DNA of 64,000 nucleotides from Flammeovirga pectinis (GTDB taxonomy: Bacteria; Bacteroidota; Bacteroidia; Cytophagales; Flammeovirgaceae). Shown here one piece after another: positions 25,894 to 34,151 of this stretch (the stretch's first letter is position 1; every line of letters begins with the position of its first letter). A model generated the notes under the pieces. That model did no database searches. It saw only the letters and a program-made list of their open reading frames with translations, and was not told the DNA's origin. Where the stretch lies: the NCBI RefSeq assembly GCF_003970675.1, contig NZ_CP034562.1, positions 2,232,001 through 2,296,000 on the forward strand, given 5' to 3'. The position numbers and the translations under genes were made by a program.

Positions 25894-27117
25894 TCACTCT
25901 CCTTTCTTCCAAACTTTTGATGGAAGTAACATACCTTGATTATATAAAATCTCTCTATAATCAGCACAAGGATACATCTGCATATCTGCCAACATTCCTT
26001 TTTGTAATCTACCTCTATCTGTTAAGCCTAAAGCTTTAGCAGATCTAAAAGTCATTCCTGCAAACACTTCTGCTGTAGATAATTTCTCCATTGCTCCTAA
26101 TAAAGCACCTTGCGTTAACATGTCTCCCATTGGCGCAGAGCCTGGGTTCCAATCCGATGCAATGGCCAAACAAGCTCCTGCATCAAGTAATTTTCTACAA
26201 GGTGGGTATTGCATTCCTAAACCAAGAGAAGCACCCGGTAAAACAGTTGCTACGGTATCAGATGCGGCAAGTAGTTTCACCTCTTCATCACCACTTGCTT
26301 CTAAATGTTCTGCTGATAATGCTCCTACTTCTACTGCTACTTTACTTCCTCCAGTAGAAAACTGATCTGCATGAACTGTAATCTCGAAACCTAATTCTTT
26401 TGCTTTTTGTAGATAATACAAAGACTCTTCTTGATTAAAAGCCGTTTCTTCTGTAAAGATATCTACACGGTTGCTTAGCCCTTCTTCTTTAATTTTAGGC
26501 AATAGATTTTCTAAAGCTCTGTCAAGATACTCTTTTGATGTACCCTCAAAATCTTTAGGTTTCATATGTGCTGCCAAACAAGTTGATACTAAATCTGCTT
26601 TTGTAAACGTATCAGCATTTTTAATTGCACGAAGCATTTTCAATTCATTATCAATATCTAAAGCATAACCACTTTTTACTTCAATTGTAGTTACTCCTCT
26701 AGAAAAATGACGATCTGCTCTTTGTTGTGTTACACCAATTAAATCCTCTTCAGATGCCTCTCTAGTTTTACGCATAGAATCTTGAATTCCTCCTCCTGCT
26801 TTTGCAATTTCTAGATAAGGTTTCCCTGCCACTCTCATAGCATAATCACGAGCTCTATTACCTCCCCAACAAATATGTGTATGACAATCCACAAAGCCCG
26901 GTAATAGAACAGCGTCACCTTCAATTCCTTCTATTTCTGAATATTGATGAATAAGTAATGAAGCAAAATCTCCTATTTCTACAATCTTACCATTTTCGTC
27001 AATAACAATTCCTGCATTTTCTATTATCTCTAACGCCTCATCCTCTATTGCTCCTTTCATTGGCAAATTTGCTAATGAGACAACTTGAGTAAATGGGCCA
27101 ATTAATTTATGCTTCAT
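25894..27117 (-). CDS. hutI: Imidazolonepropionase
   Basis: Hydrolyses imidazolone-5-propionate to N-formimino-L-glutamate, the third step of histidine degradation; cytosolic metal-dependent amidohydrolase. About 407 residues from the ATG at 27117 (MKHKLIGPFTQVVSL). A further in-frame ATG at 27144 is rejected because it would lie inside the terminator hairpin at 27127-27159. Metal-binding GFVDCHTHICWGGNR, FSRGVTTIEVKSGYALD, HADQF and ASDWNPGSAPMGDM are family motifs. It is last in the hut operon, 55 bp after hutU. Confidence 0.97.
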   Translation of the reverse strand: MKHKLIGPFTQVVSLANLPMKGAIEDEALEIIENAGIVIDENGKIVEIGDFASLLIHQYSEIEGIEGDAVLLPGFVDCHTHICWGGNRARDYAMRVAGKPYLEIAKAGGGIQDSMRKTREASEEDLIGVTQQRADRHFSRGVTTIEVKSGYALDIDNELKMLRAIKNADTFTKADLVSTCLAAHMKPKDFEGTSKEYLDRALENLLPKIKEEGLSNRVDIFTEETAFNQEESLYYLQKAKELGFEITVHADQFSTGGSKVAVEVGALSAEHLEASGDEEVKLLAASDTVATVLPGASLGLGMQYPPCRKLLDAGACLAIASDWNPGSAPMGDMLTQGALLGAMEKLSTAEVFAGMTFRSAKALGLTDRGRLQKGMLADMQMYPCADYREILYNQGMLLPSKVWKKGE

Positions 27118-27126
27118 AATAGGTAT

Positions 27127-27159
27127 AAAAAAAGGACGCAACACTAATGCTACGTCCTT
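27127..27159 (-). terminator. Terminator/attenuator between hutU and hutI
   Basis: The 7-bp stem AAGGACG/CGTCCTT has a 14-nt loop and is followed on the minus strand by a run of seven T residues. It would end most hutH-hutU transcripts before hutI, lowering hutI expression unless read through. Confidence 0.7.
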
Positions 27160-27172
27160 AGTAATGTTTTAT

Positions 27173-28870
27173 TTATTTGATGATTAGATCATGATCTTCT
27201 CCAACTTTAGTCGCAATATCATAACCTGCATCATGGTGACGGAAAATACCCATTGCTGGATCATTATGTAATACTCTTTTGATACAATTTTCAGCTCTTT
27301 CTGTACCATCAGCCAAAACTACCATACCTGCATGCTGAGAGAAACCAATACCAACTCCTCCTCCATGATGGAAAGAAATCCATGTTGCTCCACCAGTAGC
27401 ATTTGACATTAAGTTTAATAATGGCCAATCAGAAACTGCATCAGAACCGTCTAACATAGATTCCGTTTCTCGGTTTGGAGAAGCTACAGAACCACAATCT
27501 AGGTGATCTCTACCAATTACAATTGGCGCTTTTAACTTTCCTTCTTTTACAAGGTTATTAAAAATCACACCTGCTTTTTCTCTTTCGCCCATTCCTAACC
27601 AACAAATTCTTGATGGCAAACCTTGAAATGCTACTTTTTCATCTGCTTCTTCTAACCACTTAATTAAATGATCATTTTCTGGAAAAGCCTCTTTTAAAGC
27701 TTCATCTGTCACTTTAATATCTTGAGGATCTCCAGACAATGCTGCCCATCTAAAAGGACCTTTCCCCTCACAGAATAATGGACGAATATATGCCGGTGTA
27801 AAACCAGGGAAGTTATAAGCATTCTCACAACCACCTTGTTTAGCAAACTCTCTAATATTGTTACCGTAATCGAAAGTAACTGCACCTTTTGCCTCTAAAT
27901 CTAACATAAACTGCACGTGTCTAGCCATCGATTTTAAAGACTTCTCTTTGTATAAAACAGCATCAGAAGCTCTTAAAGCAGCAGCTTCTTCTAATGTCAT
28001 TCCATTTGGAATATAACCATAAACAGGGTCATGAGCAGAGGTTTGGTCAGTTAATACATCTGGTGTAATACCATCTTTAATCATACGTTCTAAAACGTCT
28101 CCTGCATCTCCTACAAGTCCAACAGATAAAGCTTCTCCATTCTCTTTTGCTTCCATAACCCACTCGATTGCTTCTTCATACGAGTGCGTCATTTTATCAA
28201 TATATTTAGTATCGATACGCTTTTGAATACGTGCTGGGTCAACATCAATTCCTAACATTGCTGCACCACACATAGTAGCAGCTAAAGGTTGTGCACCACC
28301 CATACCGCCCATACCAGCAGTAACTAATAATTTTCCTTTTAGATCTCCATCAAAATGTTGGCGAGCACAAGATGCAAACGTCTCATAAGTCCCTTGAAGA
28401 ATACCTTGCGTACCAATATAAATCCAAGAACCTGCAGTCATCTGACCGTACATCATTAAACCTCTTTCTTTTAATTCTTGAAAGTGCTCCCAAGTAGCCC
28501 AAGCAGGGACTAAATTTGAATTGGCAATCATTACTCTAGGAGCCTCAGGATGTGTTCTAACTACTCCTACAGGCTTTCCAGATTGTACCAATAAAGAATG
28601 ATTTTCATCTAATTCTAATAAAATCTTGATGATTTTTTCTAATGATTCTCTATCTCTTGCTGCTTGTCCTGTTCCTCCATAAACAACTAAATTTGATGGA
28701 TCTTCGGCTACTTCATCACATAGATTATTCAAGAACATTCTAAGTGGTGCTTCCGTTTGCCAAGATTTAGCATTTAACTCATTCCCTGTTGGTGGAATAT
28801 AATGAGGATGCTTTGCATATTTTTCTAAAAACGCTTCAAATTTTTGTTGTGCAGTTGTATTCGCTTCCAT
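27173..28870 (-). CDS. hutU: Urocanate hydratase
   Basis: Adds water to urocanate to give imidazolonepropionate, using tightly bound NAD+; cytosolic. The 565-residue length is normal. [41 protein letters not shown] (NAD-binding region) and [23 protein letters not shown] (with the active-site Cys region) identify the family, as does [21 protein letters not shown]. It is preceded by hutH with 53 bp between them. A 13-nt element, also found before hutH, lies at 28883-28895. Confidence 0.98.
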   Translation of the reverse strand: MEANTTAQQKFEAFLEKYAKHPHYIPPTGNELNAKSWQTEAPLRMFLNNLCDEVAEDPSNLVVYGGTGQAARDRESLEKIIKILLELDENHSLLVQSGKPVGVVRTHPEAPRVMIANSNLVPAWATWEHFQELKERGLMMYGQMTAGSWIYIGTQGILQGTYETFASCARQHFDGDLKGKLLVTAGMGGMGGAQPLAATMCGAAMLGIDVDPARIQKRIDTKYIDKMTHSYEEAIEWVMEAKENGEALSVGLVGDAGDVLERMIKDGITPDVLTDQTSAHDPVYGYIPNGMTLEEAAALRASDAVLYKEKSLKSMARHVQFMLDLEAKGAVTFDYGNNIREFAKQGGCENAYNFPGFTPAYIRPLFCEGKGPFRWAALSGDPQDIKVTDEALKEAFPENDHLIKWLEEADEKVAFQGLPSRICWLGMGEREKAGVIFNNLVKEGKLKAPIVIGRDHLDCGSVASPNRETESMLDGSDAVSDWPLLNLMSNATGGATWISFHHGGGVGIGFSQHAGMVVLADGTERAENCIKRVLHNDPAMGIFRHHDAGYDIATKVGEDHDLIIK

Positions 28871-28882
28871 GATAATATATAT

Positions 28883-28895
28883 GTATGTGGTATGT
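28883..28895 (-). repeat. 13-nt element upstream of hutU (copy 2 of 2)
   Basis: The plus-strand sequence GTATGTGGTATGT is identical to that at 30510-30522 upstream of hutH. In both places it lies just upstream of the start codon (12 and 17 nt away). It may be a shared translation or processing signal. Confidence 0.45.
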
Positions 28896-28923
28896 TTTTA
28901 TTTATTTAATTGATGAGTACTGA

Positions 28924-30492
28924 TTAGTACTCGAATTCAGCTTTGAATTCACCATTTAAATCCAATTGCTCTTTTTCAGCAACTTCATTAGCAATTTTCA
29001 CTAAAGCACCACTTGATACAATATCATGCATTGCTTTAATATCATAAGCTAAAACTCTATCTTCATCAGCATGAGAAACACGCTCTCTAACATAAGCATG
29101 AGTTGCTTCTATAATTGGAGACGACTTTAATGGTCTTCTAAAATCTAAAGCTTGAGCAGCATACAGTAATTCAACTGCCTGAATCTGCTCCAAATTCTTA
29201 ATAATTTGCAATGTTTTACGACCAGAAATTGACCCCATAGAAACATGGTCTTCTTGTCCCAATGAAGTAGGTACAGAATCTGCAGAAGCAGGGAAACAAA
29301 GTGTTTTATTTTCGGTAACTAATGCCGCAGATGTATATTGAGGGATCATAAACCCAGAATTTAAACCAACATTTGCCATTAATAATTTAGGTAAACCAAA
29401 TCGACCTTCAATCATCATGTAGTTTCTTCTATCTGCAATATTGCCTAGTTCAGCAGCAGCAACACCAGCATAATCTAAAGGAATAGCCAAAGGTTGACCA
29501 TGGAAGTTACCTCCAGAAATAGCATTATCAGCATTTAAAATAATTGGATTATCAGTTACAGAATTTAATTCTATTTCTACCAATTCTTTAAGGTGCAACC
29601 ATGCATTTCTTGATGCTCCATGTACTTGTGGCATACAGCGTAAAGAATAAGGATCTTGAACACGATCACAATCCACATGAGAAGCCAAAATTTCTGAACC
29701 GGCTAACATATTACGTAATCTAGACGCCACTAATAGAGAACCTTTGTAAGGTCTTATAGCATGTAATTCTGGCTCAAACGGTCTTGAAGAACCCATTAAA
29801 CCTTCTAATGACATTGCTCCAATTACATCGGCAGTATCTAAAGCATTTGCTAATTTCTCAACAACTTTTACAGCATGAGCTAAGATGAATTGAGTACCAT
29901 TAATTAGTGCCAAGCCTTCTTTTGGTCCTAATTGTAAAGATTTCATTCCTAATCTACTTAATACATCAGATGCAATTGCTTTAGAGCCATCTTCTGTATA
30001 CACTTCACCCAACCCGATTAAAGGTAAAAATAAGTGCGAAAGTGGTGCTAAATCTCCTGATGCTCCAACTGAACCTTGTTTGGGAACAGTAGGTACAATG
30101 TCTTTATCAACATGCCAAATAATTCTTTCTAACGTTGTAAGTGATATACCCGAAAAGCCCTGAGCAAGTGCATGCACCTTAGTTATCAACATAATTTTTG
30201 ATACTTCTTTAGGTATCACTTCTCCAACACCAACACTATGGCTCTGAAGAATTTTATGTTGTAATGTAGATGTATCCTTTTCAGAAATTTTAGTTGTACA
30301 TAAAGGTCCAAAGCCAGTATTAATTCCATAGACAACATCACCTCTGTCTACAATTTCTTGTACATAAGCTTGGCTTTTAACTACCTTTTCTTTGGCCGTT
30401 TTATTTAAAACTGCTTTTACTTTACCTCTTGCTATATCTAATGCAATATTTACGGTTAGATGATCAATACCGTAATTGAAAATTTTGTTCAT
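28924..30492 (-). CDS. hutH: Histidine ammonia-lyase
   Basis: Deaminates histidine to urocanate, the first step of histidine breakdown; cytosolic tetramer. The 522-residue protein carries the self-cyclising Ala144-Ser145-Gly146 (MIO cofactor) in GSVGASGDLAPLSHL. The active-site loop GINTGFGPLCTT and the SDNPI-like region SVTDNPIILNADNAISGGNFHGQPLA are also present. It is first of the catabolic genes, 32 bp after the MarR-type regulator, and almost certainly co-transcribed with it. Confidence 0.98.
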   Translation of the reverse strand: MNKIFNYGIDHLTVNIALDIARGKVKAVLNKTAKEKVVKSQAYVQEIVDRGDVVYGINTGFGPLCTTKISEKDTSTLQHKILQSHSVGVGEVIPKEVSKIMLITKVHALAQGFSGISLTTLERIIWHVDKDIVPTVPKQGSVGASGDLAPLSHLFLPLIGLGEVYTEDGSKAIASDVLSRLGMKSLQLGPKEGLALINGTQFILAHAVKVVEKLANALDTADVIGAMSLEGLMGSSRPFEPELHAIRPYKGSLLVASRLRNMLAGSEILASHVDCDRVQDPYSLRCMPQVHGASRNAWLHLKELVEIELNSVTDNPIILNADNAISGGNFHGQPLAIPLDYAGVAAAELGNIADRRNYMMIEGRFGLPKLLMANVGLNSGFMIPQYTSAALVTENKTLCFPASADSVPTSLGQEDHVSMGSISGRKTLQIIKNLEQIQAVELLYAAQALDFRRPLKSSPIIEATHAYVRERVSHADEDRVLAYDIKAMHDIVSSGALVKIANEVAEKEQLDLNGEFKAEFEY

Positions 30493-30509
30493 GCTAGTAT
30501 TTATGATTA

Positions 30510-30522
30510 GTATGTGGTATGT
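30510..30522 (-). repeat. 13-nt element upstream of hutH (copy 1 of 2)
   Basis: Identical to 28883-28895. It sits between the regulator's stop codon (30525) and the hutH start (30492). Confidence 0.45.
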
Positions 30523-30524
30523 GT

Positions 30525-30992
30525 TTATATCTTATCTAAAACACGTTCTGAAAGTGTTTTTTCTTGTAATGATTTTTCTAATGAAGTGAGCTCACTCAAT
30601 AAGTCCGTTTCTTCTGTTATTTCTAACATTGACTGTTGAATGGCCTTCCAAATTGGCTTTGAACTTTCAACGAGTTTCTCCCCTTCTTTAGTCAAAAGCA
30701 TCAACTTTATTCTACCATCTGATTCATCCTTTTGAACCTCTAATAAACCCTTCTTAATTAATGCTGTAGTCAACTGACTAACTGCAGAATGGCTTACAGT
30801 AACAGTATCTGAAATTTCCCTTAAGGACATTCGTTTATTTTTATCTAATAAATAGAAAATTGGGAACCAAGATGGATCAAAATCTATTTGTTGAGAAGCA
30901 TAAACTTTAGATACTTCTGCTAAGAATTTCTCTCCAAGTCTTTTTAATCTACTTCCTAAAACTAATGTTCCTGCTGATTGATAAAAGTCCAT
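30525..30992 (-). CDS. MarR-family transcriptional regulator of the hut operon
   Basis: About 155 residues from the ATG at 30992 (MDFYQSAGTLVLGSRL). A longer in-frame ATG at 31040 is rejected because it lies upstream of the promoter identified at 31010-31041. The winged helix is clear: MSLREISDTVTVSHSAVSQLTTALIKKGLLEV, then DESDGRIKLMLLTKEG as the wing. N- and C-terminal helices would form the dimer. Its position as first gene before hutH, with repeated palindromes in its own promoter, argues for autoregulation and control of histidine catabolism. The inducer (perhaps urocanate, as for other hut repressors) is inference. Confidence 0.9.
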   Translation of the reverse strand: MDFYQSAGTLVLGSRLKRLGEKFLAEVSKVYASQQIDFDPSWFPIFYLLDKNKRMSLREISDTVTVSHSAVSQLTTALIKKGLLEVQKDESDGRIKLMLLTKEGEKLVESSKPIWKAIQQSMLEITEETDLLSELTSLEKSLQEKTLSERVLDKI

Positions 30993-31009
30993 GTTTATAA
31001 TGTTTAGCT

Positions 31010-31041
31010 CAAAAGTATATAAGTACTTACATAAATACAAA
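31010..31041 (-). promoter_or_regulatory. Promoter of the marR-hutHUI operon
   Basis: On the minus strand TTTG (31038-31041), a 20-nt spacer and TACTTTTG (31010-31017) match the Bacteroidota -33/-7 consensus fully. Transcription would begin a few bases before the regulator's ATG at 30992, giving a very short leader. Confidence 0.82.
31017..31034. promoter_or_regulatory. Operator copy 1, inside the hut promoter spacer
   Basis: The 18-nt sequence ATATAAGTACTTACATAA contains the perfect palindrome TAAGTACTTA (31020-31029). It occupies the spacer between the -33 and -7 elements, the ideal place for a repressor to block RNA polymerase. Confidence 0.68.
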
Positions 31042-31056
31042 TTATTAGTATTTTTT

Positions 31057-31074
31057 ATATAAGTGCTTACATAA
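31057..31074. promoter_or_regulatory. Operator copy 2, 40 bp upstream of copy 1
   Basis: This is the same 18-nt sequence with one change (ATATAAGTGCTTACATAA). It repeats at a 40-bp step, close to four helical turns, so two dimers would bind the same DNA face. It lies between the hut promoter and apaG and might also influence apaG. Confidence 0.65.
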
Positions 31075-31159
31075 TTTTATTCTCTATTCTTTTATTTTCG
31101 TTATTAAAAAGTAGCATTGATATAAAAAAAACCATATATTGTAAACAAACGTTAACCTT

Positions 31160-31549
31160 ATGGAAATAGCAATAACAGATGGAATTAAAGTAACTGTCAA
31201 TACTTTTTTCTTACCAGAATACTCAGTACCAGCTGAGAGACATTACGTATTTAGTTATCAAATACGCATAGAAAATTTAAGTGCTTACACGGTTCAATTA
31301 CTTACTCGTAATTGGGATATCATTGATATTACTGGCACTAACAGAACAGTAAAAAATGGAAATGGTGTAATTGGTAAAAATCCAGTTATTTTACCTGGAG
31401 ATCATTTTGAATACACTTCTGGATGCCATTTTGTATCACCGATAGGAAAAATGAGTGGCTCATACAAAATGCAAAGAGTAAATGATAAAAAAGTTTTTGA
31501 AGTAGAAATTCCTGAATTTACACTTATGCCCAGTTTTAGCAAAAACTAA
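31160..31549 (+). CDS. apaG: ApaG-domain protein
   Basis: The 129-residue protein consists of one ApaG fold (fibronectin-III-like beta sandwich). The match includes FLPEYSVPAERHYVFSYQIRIEN, TVQLLTRNWDIIDITG, VKNGNGVIGKNPVILPGDHFEYTSGC and GKMSGSYKMQ. The GxGVxGxxP glycine-rich loop is intact. The family was tied to magnesium/cobalt phenotypes, but its biochemical role is unsettled. The gene is divergent from the hut regulator across 168 bp and is followed by a two-component pair. Confidence 0.95.
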   Translation: MEIAITDGIKVTVNTFFLPEYSVPAERHYVFSYQIRIENLSAYTVQLLTRNWDIIDITGTNRTVKNGNGVIGKNPVILPGDHFEYTSGCHFVSPIGKMSGSYKMQRVNDKKVFEVEIPEFTLMPSFSKN

Positions 31550-31640
31550 TAGGAACATACATACCAATTTTATTCGACTAGCAAATTAATTAACTTTAGA
31601 GTAGACCTAAATACTTAGAATACTTATTGTACTACTTTAT

Positions 31641-33212
31641 ATGACTCCAAAATCTAAAAAAAGGATAAAGGATCAACCAGCAGCAAAAAATTATAACGAA
31701 ATCATCTTTAATAACATTCTATTCGTTGCAGAAACAGACGCTATTGGTAAGATCACTTATTGTAATGAAATGTTTGCTCAGGAAGCATTACATAATTCAA
31801 TTCATAACTATTATGACTGTACAATCCTAGATCACATTACACCAAAAGCTTTGCTGGGTGATTGTCAGAAATGGATTGGGCAATTAATACATAAGAAAAC
31901 CCATATAGAACACGCTATCCATCTAAGTAAGGTAGATAACAGATATATATGGATTTCTATGCCTACTTTTCAAAATGATTCATCAGATAAAATAGAAAAA
32001 ATAATTAATCTGAAAGAGGAATTATCTAAGCTTCAGATTAAAGAGAAGAAGTTACAAGCCCTTCTACAAGAAATTTCTATAAATGAGTTATTCGATCAAA
32101 AAATAATATCAAAACAAAAAGACCCGTCTCTACTTTCGGAACTCCCTTTAAATAACGCTTATAACACTTCAAATGCACAAGCTATTTTGGCAAATGAAGA
32201 AAGACACCGATTATCTTTTGAGGCTTCTAAAGAAGGTATTTGGGATTGGAACCATGTATCTAGAAAAGTACATTATTCTAGACAGTTCTTTAAAATGTTA
32301 GGTTACGAAACCAAAGAAAACGAAGGTGATATCACAACCCTTATTAATCTTATCTGGGAAGAAGATAGACCTACTGCAATACTTACCTTACAAAGAGATA
32401 TTCATATTAAGGATGGTTTTAACATGATGTTTCGAATGATATCTGCTAACTCCACCCCTGTTTGGGTATTATTAAAAGCTGCTGTTCAAAAAGATATTAA
32501 CGGTAAAGTAACACGGGTAATTGGTAAACATTCTGATATTACTTTTTTTAAGAATCAATCTGATAACATCCAAAAAGCGGTATTAAAAACAGAAGATAAA
32601 GAAAGAGAACGGTTTGCAAAAGAAATTCATGATGGTATGGGGCAAACGTTAACGGCATCACTCTACCAGCTTGATGAGGCTATTAAATTAATCAAAAAGC
32701 TTGATACGGGAGAGAAAGAAATGTTGGTTGGCATAAGAGAGCAACTTAGAGATGCGATCAAAGAAAGTCGAAATATCGCACATAACATCATGCCTACAGC
32801 CATTGAAAAGACCGGTTATTGCGGTTCTATTGAAAAAATAGCAAATTATTACAAGGATATATCAGATAAAGAATTACACTTTTTCCATAAAATTGATCAA
32901 AATAGTCTCTCTCTTTCTAAACAACTTATTCTTTTAAGAGTTTCTCAAGAGTCTATTCATAATGCTTTCAAACATGGTAAAGCAAAGAATGTTTCTATAT
33001 CGATAAACCAAAACCTTGACCTCATCACATTGATGATAGAGGATGACGGAATTGGATTCGATGTTGAAAAAGTGAAAGCTACTCAAAAGAAAGGAATTGG
33101 CTTACATAGTATGCAAGAAAGAGTAGAATCTATTGATGGAAGTCTTTTTATAGAATCGTCTGCCAAGTTTGGAACCTGTATTATTATAGAACTACCTGTG
33201 TTTAAAAATTAA
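31641..33212 (+). CDS. PAS-domain sensor histidine kinase, NarL-partner (HisKA_3) type
   Basis: A 523-residue cytosolic kinase without membrane segments. The first PAS-like region (about 20-125; LFVAETDAIGKITYCNEMF) is followed by a coiled-coil linker and a second PAS (about 185-310; ASKEGIWDWNHVSRKVHYS, with the PAC strand GKVTRVIGKHSDIT). HisKA_3 has its phospho-His in ERERFAKEIHDGMGQTL. The HATPase has RVSQESIHNAFKHGKA, DDGIGFD and GIGLHSMQERV. It is 20 bp upstream of a NarL-type regulator, its evident partner. Being soluble, it should sense an internal signal, possibly a ligand or redox cofactor bound by PAS. Confidence 0.93.
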   Translation: MTPKSKKRIKDQPAAKNYNEIIFNNILFVAETDAIGKITYCNEMFAQEALHNSIHNYYDCTILDHITPKALLGDCQKWIGQLIHKKTHIEHAIHLSKVDNRYIWISMPTFQNDSSDKIEKIINLKEELSKLQIKEKKLQALLQEISINELFDQKIISKQKDPSLLSELPLNNAYNTSNAQAILANEERHRLSFEASKEGIWDWNHVSRKVHYSRQFFKMLGYETKENEGDITTLINLIWEEDRPTAILTLQRDIHIKDGFNMMFRMISANSTPVWVLLKAAVQKDINGKVTRVIGKHSDITFFKNQSDNIQKAVLKTEDKERERFAKEIHDGMGQTLTASLYQLDEAIKLIKKLDTGEKEMLVGIREQLRDAIKESRNIAHNIMPTAIEKTGYCGSIEKIANYYKDISDKELHFFHKIDQNSLSLSKQLILLRVSQESIHNAFKHGKAKNVSISINQNLDLITLMIEDDGIGFDVEKVKATQKKGIGLHSMQERVESIDGSLFIESSAKFGTCIIIELPVFKN

Positions 33213-33232
33213 GATTTATACTTTATAACCTT

Positions 33233-33895
33233 ATGAAAACTAAAATTTTACTCGTTGATGATCATAGTGTGATACGACATGGTATTAGATCTTATTTTAA
33301 AGGATTAGATGACTTTGAAGTAATTGCTGAAGCTGACTGCGGTGAACGTGCTTTTAATGCTTTAAATGCCATGGATGTTGACCTAATTTTTATGGATATA
33401 AGCATGAAAGGTATGGACGGTATAAGTGCAACTGGTAAAATTAAAGAACTTTTTCCTGATATAAAGATTATTGCGTTAAGCATGATGATGGATAGTGAAT
33501 ACATCAAGAATATGATTGATGCAGGAGCCGATGGATATCTATTTAAAGACTGTACAGAAGAAGAAATTCAGAAAGCGGCTAGAGCTGTTGTTGCTGGTGA
33601 TAGTTATTATTGCTCATCCGCAACTAAAAATATTATTAAAGGTTATAAAGATGATCAAGAAAAAATGGCTTCATCTATTGACCCCAATTTTACGCTTACT
33701 GCAAGGGAGAAAGAAGTCTTAAGATTAATAATAGATCAGCAATCAAATAAAGAGATTTCAGAAAAGTTATTTATATCTCTTAGGACTGTAGACGCTCATA
33801 AAAGAAATTTATTGGATAAAACAGGACAAAGAAATGTAGCTGGTTTAGTAATGTATGCTATCAAAAATAAGGTTTTTAAAGACCTAAAGTTATAA
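33233..33895 (+). CDS. NarL/LuxR-family response regulator
   Basis: The 220-residue regulator has its receiver at 1-120 with the acidic pair LLVDDHS and phospho-acceptor Asp55 in LIFMDISMKGMDG. A C-terminal LuxR helix-turn-helix covers about 150-215 (LTAREKEVLRLIIDQQSNKEISEKLFISLRTVDAHKRNLLDK). It is co-transcribed with the kinase upstream. Targets are unknown. The transcript end is probably the hairpin at 34053-34087, unless the intervening small RNA unit is separate. Confidence 0.95.
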   Translation: MKTKILLVDDHSVIRHGIRSYFKGLDDFEVIAEADCGERAFNALNAMDVDLIFMDISMKGMDGISATGKIKELFPDIKIIALSMMMDSEYIKNMIDAGADGYLFKDCTEEEIQKAARAVVAGDSYYCSSATKNIIKGYKDDQEKMASSIDPNFTLTAREKEVLRLIIDQQSNKEISEKLFISLRTVDAHKRNLLDKTGQRNVAGLVMYAIKNKVFKDLKL

Positions 33896-33956
33896 AATAG
33901 GTATTTTACCTATACTGATTAGGTATTTTCACAATAGACTTTTTAGTCAACAAGTG

Positions 33957-34087
33957 TAAATTTGTATCATAGGAAATAAGAAAATTACTTTCCTGTTAAA
34001 CCTAAGAAAAAGTATAATAGATAGCACAATAGTTCATCAGTTACAGAATTAGAAAAAAGTCCAAGCTATTAGAGTGGACTTTTTTTA
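33957..34087 (+). ncRNA. Candidate small noncoding RNA, about 115 nt
   Basis: A perfect -7 octamer TAAATTTG (33957-33964) is followed by a hairpin (AGGAAA-TAA ... TTA-C-TTTCCT, 33971-33994). The unit ends with a clear intrinsic terminator (34053-34087). No ATG or GTG-started frame of note lies between them. The layout (promoter box, 5' hairpin, A-rich middle, terminator) is what a small RNA would show. No good -33 TTG is seen, which weakens the case. It could instead be the 3' UTR of the regulator transcript. Confidence 0.4.
34053..34087 (+). terminator. Intrinsic terminator
   Basis: Stem AAAAAAGTCCA/TGGACTTTTTT with an 11-nt loop, followed by a T run on the plus strand. It ends the two-component transcript or the candidate small RNA. 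Confidence 0.85.
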
Positions 34088-34093
34088 TGCACA

Positions 34094-34131
34094 AAAAAGC
34101 CTTTTAGCAAAAATTTACTAAAAGGCTTTTT
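34094..34131 (-). terminator. Terminator of the sugar transporter gene
   Basis: Stem AAAAAGCCTTTTAG/CTAAAAGGCTTTTT with a 10-nt loop, 21 nt beyond the stop at 34152. It is symmetrical and so can work in both directions. Confidence 0.85.
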
Positions 34132-34151
34132 CTATATATAAAACTAATTTC

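Noticed and set aside
26091-26365. Two plus-strand frames of 80-90 codons inside hutI
   Set aside because: Both are antisense to a well-supported enzyme gene and have repetitive Leu/Ser composition without motifs.
30993-31040. Longer N-terminus of the MarR regulator
   Set aside because: It would place the start codon at the -33 element of the promoter that drives the gene.
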